A DNA stretch of 64,000 bases, taken from the NCBI GenBank assembly GCA_028671895.1, contig JAPMAC010000231.1, positions 9,388,001 to 9,452,000 on the forward strand. The letters run 5' to 3'. The translations under genes were made by a program, and so were the position numbers. This document shows, one piece after another, positions 55,907-64,000 of the stretch. Within the stretch, counting starts at the first letter, position 1. The number at the start of each line of letters is the position of its first letter. The notes under the pieces are model-generated. The model worked only from the letters and a program-made list of their open reading frames with translations. It had not been told where the DNA came from and did not search any database. Origin of the DNA: Oenanthe sinensis (taxonomy: Eukaryota > Streptophyta > Magnoliopsida > Apiales > Apiaceae).

Positions 55907-56813
55907 TTTTCTGTCTAAAATTGAGCCAAAAAGAGTTGGAGAAGCCATGTTGGACCCAGAATGGATAATGGCCATACAAGAGGAATTGAATCAATTTATG
56001 AGAAACAATGTTTGAGAATTAATGCCACCTCTAAAGGATTGATCAATAATTAGCACTAAGTGGGTCTATAGGAACAAAATGGATGAACATGGAATTGTGA
56101 TAAGGAACAAAGCAAGGTTGGTTGCAAAAGGCTACTCACAAGAAGAAGGCATTAACTATGATGCGACTTTTGCTCTTGTTCCAAAACTAGAAGCCATTAG
56201 AATTTTTTTAGCCTTTGCAGCATACTCAAACTTCAAGGTTTATCAAATGGATATCAAAAGTGCATTTCTTAATATTGAATTAGAAGAAGAAGTATATGTG
56301 GAGCAACCACTAGGCTTTGAAGATCCAAATTTTCCAGATTTTGTTTATAGACTCATCAAGGCATTGTATGGATTCAAACAAGCCCCTAGAGCATGGTATG
56401 ACACTTTTTCAAAATTTCTTCTAGAAAATCAATTCACTAGAGGAACAATTGACAAAACTATTTTCTACAAGAAACATGGTGAGGATATCATAATGGTTCA
56501 AATTTATGTGGATGATATCATTTTTGGGTCTACAAATGAGAAATTATGTCAAAGGTTCTCGAAGATAATGCAAAGTGAATATGAAATGAACATGATAGGA
56601 TAGCTCAATTATTTTCTAGGCCTTCAAATAAGCTAAAGAACATATAACATTTTTATAAGTCAAACTAAATACATCAATGACTTACTCAAAAGGTTTGACA
56701 TGCAAGATTCCTCACTTGCCAAAACTCCAATGTCTACAACTACAAAACTTGATAAAGATATGAAAGGAAAAAGTGTGGACATGAAGACCTAAAGAGGAAT
56801 GATTGGATCTCTT
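55907..56813 (+). pseudogene. Element G pol remnant (reverse transcriptase)
   Basis: Begins FLSKIEPKRVGEAMLDPEWI, the segment just before RT in copia pol, with stops near 56014 and 56041. The longest clean part (56079-56603) covers RNKARLVAKGYSQEEGINYD, QMDIKSAFLN, KALYGFKQAPRAWYD and the catalytic YVDDIIFGS. A TAG at about 56601 and another stop follow, then TKYINDLLKRFDM and GMIGSL, where element F interrupts it. Close to the RT of element D, so Sirevirus-type. Inactive. Confidence 0.85.
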
Positions 56814-57597
56814 TGTTTTCCCAGTTGCACAAGTAGAAGGGGGGGTTGAATACTTGTGTGTTTTTCTACCTGATTAAAATCAACTCAATATGTATTAAAG
56901 ATTTGAATTAAGAACAAAGATCAAACACAAAGATATGAATAACAACTGTTTTTCTATTGATGTATGAAAACAAACTTTCCTAAGGTGTACACAAACCCTA
57001 GCAGCTTCTCTGTGTATCTCACACAACTTTCTCTATCTCTAGGCTCTCAAAACCTTTTTCTTTCTTCACACGATTGACTCTATTTAATTAGGTTACATAG
57101 AGTATTTATATAGAGAGCTACCTATCAACTAGTAACAGAAAACAAATTACAATAGGAATATAATTCCTAATTATTAGATGACAATTTCCTTCTGCAATTC
57201 TCCTTCCTTCCCATAGTATATCTGCAATATCTTTGGCTTTATCTTCGAAGACTTCCATTTTCTGTTATCATCATCCAAATACAGCTTTGACTTCATAGAC
57301 TTTGAAATCTTCAGACTCTGCCAGACTATAGACTCTTATGGACTATAGACTCTGATCATTTGTAGATTCTGACAGCTTGTAGACTCCGATAGTCTATAGA
57401 CTCTGATCACCTCTCAGACTCTTATCCTCATCTAGACCCTGGTTTCACTTTTTACAGAAAATCTTCTAAGTACAAGAATGTAGACTAACTAGACTTTGAT
57501 TATAAAATTTCAGAGACTAGAAAGACCTATTACAAATAAGCTATGCTAAATCCTGTTCTAGTATTTTGTACATCATCAAATGAATAAATTCCTAACA
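56814..57597 (-). repeat. 3' LTR of element F
   Basis: 784 bp, minus-strand TGTTAGGAATTTATTC to CAACTGGGAAAACA. It has several AGACTCTGA/ATAGACTCTGAT motifs (57300-57430) in U3 and a TATATAAATACTC TATA-like sequence near 57104-57116. Confidence 0.85.
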
Positions 57598-57610
57598 ATC
57601 TCCCCCTATT
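57598..57610 (-). other. Polypurine tract of element F
   Basis: AATAGGGGGAGAT on the minus strand, immediately before the LTR start; identical to the tract of element D. Confidence 0.9.
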
Positions 57611-57639
57611 TATGCTTTATAAAAATTAAGCATAAATCA

Positions 57640-60440
57640 AAGTTTGATGATGTCAAAACTAAAGAATGATACAATTATTCTAGAACAAAAAATATATGTA
57701 TATGGAAAAAGAATTATTTCTCACTTGATCTTCTCAAAGGCTGGATTATTCTTCAAAAATGAATTCAACATATTTTCCTCCACAACAACAAGAGCTTCAC
57801 CAACATACTTCTTCAATTTCTTCATCTCTTCATTTAAACATTTGATTTGACAGTAAGCTGCTCTCAGATCATTTGCACTCATTTATTGATCCTTTAAATC
57901 CTTCAACATTAGAACACTGACTTTCCCACTCATAGGCTGAAATCCAAAGTAATGAACCACACCTTCTTGAAATTTAACTTTCTTTTCTTCTATTGGCATG
58001 ACTGGATCATTTCCTTCAGCATCAACATATTTTAAAGAAAATTTGTCTATTTGTCGATTTGCTTGTCTGCGCAGAGTCAGCTTCCTGTCAATCTCCTTGA
58101 ACCATTTATGTGTGACAACTTCTTTGCTTTTATTAACTTAATAAGAAATTTGTAGGAGAAATCTAACATACTGTAATTCCTCAGCCTGTTTGAAAAAAAT
58201 AAAGTTTGATTGACTGATCCATCTTGCAGATCCACCTTCTAAGAAGTATACCAGCATTTCATTTTTCACTTTTTCTGTACCTTCCTGTCCTCCTTGCATC
58301 TTTCTTTCGAAAACATTATAAACAATTTGAGCAGATACCACTTTGTTCGTGTATTTTTTTAATCTTCTCAAACTGCCTATCTATTAAGGATTGAGGATCC
58401 CTTGATAGAGTTGATGTTCTATCAATGTCTGATTCTTCAAAGCCTCCAAGACCTGTCTTCTTTTTGGCTCTCACTTGTAGATTAGATTGACTACATTTCC
58501 AGTAAGAAGGTTCTTTGACCTCATCAGAGTGTGACTTTCTCTTTTGCTTATCAGAGTCTGGCTTAGACTCTAACTTTCCATGTCTAGTCCCTGACTGGTG
58601 TGTTTGAGCTTTTGCTATTCCATCCATTCCAGATTATTTTTGTTGCACACCACCAGGACCCCTAGGACCATGAGAACTATCACCAGTTTCATCATCTCTT
58701 CTCCTTTTAACTCCTTTTTTAGCTTCCTAGCATTCCTCATCCTTATTTCTCCTAGAGGAATCACTAACTTTCTTCTCCCCCTTTTTGACATCATCACCAC
58801 CAGTGACAGCCAAAAGAATCTGCTCAAGTACAGTGGAAATAATTGCTTGTGCTGCAATGACTGAATCAACCTTGGTGTTTAAAGCTGAAACTGTAGATTG
58901 AAGTTGATCCTGATTTGTAGTGATAACTGCAATAACATCCTTAAAAGAAATTTCTTTGGATAATTGAAGGGAGTGAATCCTGTCAAATCTAGTACTGAGC
59001 AAAGAAGTTGTATTATAAACACCAGTAAGTTTGGTTTGAATATGAGAAATATTCTTGACCACATTAGTTAGCTGTTCAGCAACATTCTCTGTTTCAATGT
59101 TAACATCTCTATCAAGTGATTGATCTTCTTCACCAGGATAGTGACCATATTCTTGAAGATTTTTTTTTTCTGAAAGGCCTTAAGTCTTTCAGACTGATGA
59201 ATATTCAAAATAGAGGCAAAGTTTGCTTTATCATCTATGTTTTTTTGTTGTGCAAACTCCCAAGACTGAGGAAACACCTGATCAAAATAACTAAATGATG
59301 GATTTACTGGTCCATCATCCTCAGAAGTGCACTCCTCATCAACAGGTTCAATCGTGGTAACGAGAGGTATAGACTCTGGTGGTCTGGTAGACTCTGAAAC
59401 TATAAAAGGGACTATAGACCCTGACTCCTCTTTAGAGTGATCAGAGTCTGTAAACTCTAGAAGCCTAGCCCTTATTGGCATGATCAAAAGTGGTTCTTCT
59501 GACTTCAATTCTACAGTCTCAGCTTGAATAGTAGTATCATCCACCAAAGCCTCCATGACTCTTTCTGCTCTTCTAGCTAAAGAATCCACTAAATGGTGTT
59601 GTGATCTTTGTGTAAATGATTTATGTGCAGCTAGAACCTCCTCCTTTTTGTCAATCTGCATAATCAACAAGGATGAATTTTCATCCATCCCCTGCCCCAA
59701 CTCATTGGACCAACTCTGAGGAAAATCTTGATCCCAATAAGTGAAGCTAGGTTCAGGATACCGTAATCTCTCATCCTCATAGTGGGGTTGGGCACCCATT
59801 CTCTCTTCCTCACTCAGGCTCTCTACAGTCTTATCTACCTCTTCTTCTCCCTGGACCAGTGATAGCCTCTCAATTATTTTTTCACTCATTTGGATGGGTG
59901 CACTCAAAGGTCCTACAGAAAAGGGGTGAGAGAAATAAAAGTTGCTTTAATGCCTGAACCACCCTAATGGAGGGGTACCCCTTTAAATGTCTGAATGCTA
60001 GGGGTTTCCACCAAGGGGTGAGCATCAACAGATCCTGAAACCTTACAAGCATCTTCTTTCTTTCCAGAGTCTATTGGCTCCAGTATCCGAGTCTCAGGGT
60101 CTACTCTAGACTCTGACTGCTTCAGTATGACTTCATTAGAAGTTAGAGTCTGAGTGTCACCATCTTTGACTATCGGTGCATGAGACTCCCCCTCAAGGTG
60201 GATAGACTCTGATAGAATAAATTGGTTAAATTCTTCATGAGCATCTATCAGAGTTTGTCCTCCCATATCACTGGGTTCCCAACTGTATAATTTTGAGTTT
60301 TCAAGGAGGGCCTAACAGCATACTCCCCTGCCCCACTATCACCCAACCTCTGACTAGGTGGTTCTTGTGTGGTTGAGGCAGACTGAGCACATTTTTCACT
60401 AGTCACCACTAGTGCACTAGTCCCTTCCTCCAACTTCCTG
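57640..60440 (-). pseudogene. Element F ORF3 (envelope-like) remnant
   Basis: Broken open pieces on the minus strand at 60433-60248, 60266-59964, 59907-59068, 59062-58727, 58627-58316 and 58371-58138, in different frames. The content is Glu/Asp/Ser-rich, with two copies of a short motif (PSFTYWDQDFPQSW and PSFSYFDQVFPQSW, about 59760 and 59290), a probable coiled coil (LSTRFDRIHSLQLS ... DQLQSTVSALNTKVDS) and a C-terminal helical end (57950-57735) matching the family A piece at 1625-1963. The N-terminal conserved module is absent. Very different in sequence from the ORF3 of element D. Confidence 0.65.
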
Positions 60441-63163
60441 TCATCTCCTTAAATGACATGTATCTTAAAGAAAATTTCGTATCATGCTCTTAAATAATAT
60501 TTTTTTTACAATTGGTACATATTGTTTTTGTTTTCAAACTATTAATATTATTATTTCTTTATATATATGTGTGTGTAAGTTTATTTTTATTTCTATAAAA
60601 TTGGCATATTTTTACGTTATAGTCATTTTTATTTCATTTTAATTTTAAAATTTATTTTTGTCTACGAGAAATTTTTCTAAGAATCATAAGTATTAAATGT
60701 CAATATTTAAAGGACTTGTGAATTTCTTTACATCTACTTTCTCGAGCTTACATATATCACTGATAATTGTTATGAGTATAATTGTCATATGCGTAAGTAA
60801 CAATTATTAGATATAATGTATGAAGTTAAATGCTAATTTTCATTCCTATGATTATTTAGTATTTAGCAAGAGTATTTTATCTTATTAAAATTATGAATTG
60901 AAGCAATTCATCATTTATTAGTTTCATAGTTTTAATACGATGAGATATTAGGAGCATAATTACTTGCTTTTTGAAATTATTATTAATTATCATGAATTGA
61001 TAGTTTGTTATTGTTTCATTGCAATTAATTATAATTTTTGTTGTTAGTGATAATATATATATTGTTTATCTGAAAATCACTAATAATAAATGCATATCTG
61101 GTCCTGCCGAACAAGAGCAATCGACTCGAGGTAAAAACAGGTAATCTCGATCTTGATATATTCTTTAATCAATTGATATAAAAATATATATACAATTGAT
61201 ATATTGAGCCCTCAGTGGCTATAGGACAAGATCAAGGGATTGAAAACATACAATCTCTAACACAGATCTTAGAACCACAAACACTCAAACAGATACAACT
61301 TCATCTACTAAACCCCTGAAAAGAAAAGTTTTTTCAACTAAAGAGGGTGAGAGAGTAAGTGCCTCTAGTGCACTAGAAAAGAGAAGTATCTATGAGTGTT
61401 CCAGCAGCTCTGCCTCTAGTTAAAATATGAAATTGAAACCAAGGCAACTGCTAGCTAATTTATATCCTCCCAAAAGGGTTAGATTTGCAAATGGCAAAAC
61501 TGTTACTAGGTTCATTCTCTCAACAGAGTGAGTCTATTGAATTCGGCCTATCAGCCAAGGCTATTTGTAAAGAGTCAACTTCATCTAGATACTCTCAAAC
61601 ACTGCAAACCATAAATGTAATATTCAAATGCACTGTAAGGATTGTCACACACTAAGGATGAATTGACGGAAGCAATTATTCTAAATTTCCATATCAAGGA
61701 AGGAAGAATGATTGATGATTCTGACTGAATCAACATGCCTTCACAGGCATCAGGAGGAAACATGGATCATTCACTACATTATAGATCCTTGTCTCCCTCC
61801 CCAGATGGAACATATCTGGATTCCTAACGGAACAGATCATCTTGGATGATCAGCAACTCATTGAATCTATTCCTGAAGTAATTCAGTTTTCAAAGTCAAA
61901 TATTTTAATGGATTTAATTGAGGACGGGGATTTGAAACCCCATTGCACCACCAATGACCTCTCTTGAAGGGGCTATGGTGATCTTTCTTACAGGTACAAA
62001 AGACTGTGTTATCCGTACTGAGAGAGATATAGTGTTGTGAGAAAAGAGTGAAACACAAGTGACAAAGAGTGAAAATATATATTCTATGAGTGAAACACTT
62101 AGAGAGTATATGAGCGAAACACTTGTGAGAAACACAAAGTAAAATCACACACTAGCACAATTACCAAATCTCATTCCCAATTCTATGTTAAAGATTTCTA
62201 ATGTTACTCAACTAAGGGGGATGAAATTTCTTCTGATATTAAGGATTCTGAAGAGGATTACTCAACTAAGGGGGAGAAGTGTTGAACAGTTCGAATTATT
62301 GAACAAGATCCAAAAAGGGAGAAGTAGATCCGAAAAGGGAGAAGTGTTAAACAAGATCCAAAGGGGAGAATTGTTTAACAAAGACTTTTACTAGAAGAGG
62401 ATTGCTCCATTGTTGAAAAGGGGGTATATAACAACATGCTTGGATTGGATAGAACTAATGATTAATTCTTCTATTCCATTTGATTTTAGAAGATTCTTGT
62501 ATATAGGAATTAACTGGATTTTCTAAAATGCATAACATGTCATAGTTTGCATATTTTATATTTGCGATGGTTTAATGCTGTATGTATGCCATGTCTGTTG
62601 TTACCTCTATTAAATTGGTTGGATAATTCAAGTAAGGGGAGAATGAATTCACCTTGGGAGAGAAGTGAAGACAGAAGTTGGAGAAATAGAGGATAGATAA
62701 TAAGAAGAGAACAAGGCTTCATCCCTGCCATCCTAAGGGGGAGTAGTGATGAGTCTGAGAAATGTAGATAATACTACTTGTATAATATGTTCAGTGCTAG
62801 AGGAACAAACATCTTTCATTTCTAAGTTCACTCAATAAATCTGGAAATGCAGAATCTGATCCAGAGAAACCAGCCATTGAAGATCTACCAATGACACCTG
62901 ATTACAAAAGTTAAACTCTATAAGAAGGTGAAGTTGATACTTCTGAAGCTGGTAATGATAGGTAAGTCAAGATATAACTTTGTTAAATATGTTCAGTCTA
63001 GAGGAACATCTATCTTATATTTATCTTTCATAATTGAAATCTGGAAATGTATTATATGATCCAGAAAACAATTTATTATTTATAGTTCTTAAATGTCATA
63101 TTATTTTCTTAGTTGTTAGTTGAGTTATCCTCTAGGAATTTGTGTGTTAAATGTTTAACAACA
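60441..63163 (+). other. Element G 3' region with PPT-like repeats
   Basis: No long frame. 60690-61560 matches the 3' region of element C (43320-45200). CTAAGGGGGA-type tracts recur at about 62212, 62264 and 62733, with AAAAGGGAGAAGTG copies between 62310 and 62370. Two related ~110-bp segments (about 62758-62875 and 62960-63075) sit shortly before the polypurine tract. Confidence 0.55.
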
Positions 63164-63176
63164 AATAGGGGGAGAT
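63164..63176 (+). other. Polypurine tract of element G
   Basis: AATAGGGGGAGAT directly before TGAAAGTCATATG; identical to the D and F tracts, on the plus strand. Confidence 0.88.
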
Positions 63177-64000
63177 TGAAAGTCATATGACTAGTCATAT
63201 TTGTAATAAGTAGATGACAACTCAACTCAGATAAGAAAGCGAAGTAAATAATAAATATTGAATATAGAGGAAGAACAAAAGAAGCCATGACAGGACAAGA
63301 CAAGACAGAAAGACCACTACAGCAGAAATGAGAATCAACATTATAGTTAGTCATCCGTGAACCAAACCAGTGCACAGGGTGTCAACAATGTCAGTGAAGA
63401 TTCGTCATCAAAAAGTTCAAGTGGTTAAAAAGGTTATTGTTGAAGAACAGAAGAGTCTTATCTACATCAACAATAGTCAAGCCTTTAATTTAATTCTCTA
63501 TTAATTAATTAAAGGATCAATTAATTTAGAATTATTTTAGAATGATAGAAGACAGAAGCTGAAAGCTCAAAGGGATACAAGTTTGTTTGGAATGCAGTGT
63601 ACAAGAGTCAGAATCCAAGATTGAATATTTGACTGGGTACATGCAGTGGTGAAAAGAAGTATTGTCTAGTTTAAAGAGTCAGATTATTTCAGTAACAGAG
63701 GTACTTCTAATTGCAACTGTAGAAATAGCCAAACATGCCTGACAGTACTGACTTGAAGAAAAGACGGAAAAAGAATTGACACGGAAGAAATGCAGAGTCA
63801 TATATTCGTAAAAGTGGAACCCCGGTTGGAATTGATTTATCATTTCCAAGTCAAAAGGAGTTCGGTTCCAGACGTTCAAAAGACCGCAGCTTAGAGCGTA
63901 AGGATTTATTTAATTAATAAATATTTTAATTATTTAGTAAATTATATTTATAAATATCTAAATAATAATAGATATTTATTTTTATAATTTCTGAATTAAA
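63177..64000 (+). repeat. 3' LTR of element G (continues beyond window)
   Basis: Starts TGAAAGTCATATG, close to the TGAAAGGCATAGG start of the D LTR. At least 824 bp are in view, ending in a very AT-rich stretch; the LTR end is outside the window. Confidence 0.75.

Larger units (their letters stand above)
56814..60440 (-). mobile_element. Element F: 3' half of a minus-strand Sirevirus
   Basis: A 3' LTR (56814-57597), a polypurine tract and a degraded ORF3, all on the minus strand, inside the pol of element G. No gag, pol or 5' LTR is present; the right edge near 60440 is a truncation. The LTR start TGTTAGGAAT and the ACTCTGAT motifs tie it to family A (1-2613). Confidence 0.75.

Noticed and set aside
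56814..60495. CTCTT at 56809-56813 and again at about 60488 as a target duplication for F
   Set aside because: There is no LTR end at the right side, so the match is probably chance.
1..64000. A host metabolic gene, tRNA, rRNA or snoRNA
   Set aside because: I looked for intron-containing genes and RNA gene motifs on both strands and saw none that I could support.

Overview
This window is plant nuclear DNA, most likely from a eudicot with a large, repeat-rich genome. It is AT-rich and almost entirely built from retrotransposons and other mobile elements in different stages of decay. I see no ordinary host gene, no rRNA or tRNA gene, no CRISPR and no bacterial operon. All long open frames belong to Ty1/copia elements, mainly of the Sirevirus (SIRE/Maximus) type, which carry an extra 'envelope-like' third ORF.

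Layout, left to right. (1) 1-2613: two antiparallel remnants of one Sirevirus-like family (A), giving inverted LTRs and broken gag and ORF3 pieces. (2) 2614-9590: gene-free AT-rich DNA with a non-autonomous Helitron (4125-4762), a (TA)n tract, two weak MITE candidates and a 781-bp hAT-type MITE with a perfect 8-bp target duplication (7364-8144). (3) 9591-55906: an old plus-strand Sirevirus-like element (C), split by three large insertions. Insertion B (10984-23568, plus, copia, TSD TAGGA) itself holds a 4451-bp solo-LTR-like insertion (17983-22433, TSD ATATT). Insertion D (26646-41350, minus, TSD AAAGG) is a complete 14.7-kb Sirevirus with almost identical LTRs and open gag, pol and ORF3. Insertion E (46480-55162, minus) is a relative of B with an LTR-internal-LTR-internal arrangement. 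(4) 55907-64000: a further plus-strand Sirevirus-like element (G), seen as a broken RT, a PPT-rich 3' region and the start of its 3' LTR. A minus-strand fragment (F) with its own 3' LTR and a degraded ORF3 interrupts it.

The centrepiece is element D. Gag (846 aa) would build the particle; pol (protease, integrase, reverse transcriptase, RNase H) has its catalytic residues and overlaps gag in the -1 frame; ORF3 (1373 aa) is an intact protein of unknown function. The LTR U3 carries a higher-order array of 22-bp GATCTC-rich repeats upstream of a TATA box. A related array, with shared flanking bases and its own TATA-like sequence, lies between pol and ORF3. That arrangement suggests ORF3 has a private promoter derived from, or shared with, the LTR, and it is the most interesting observation here.
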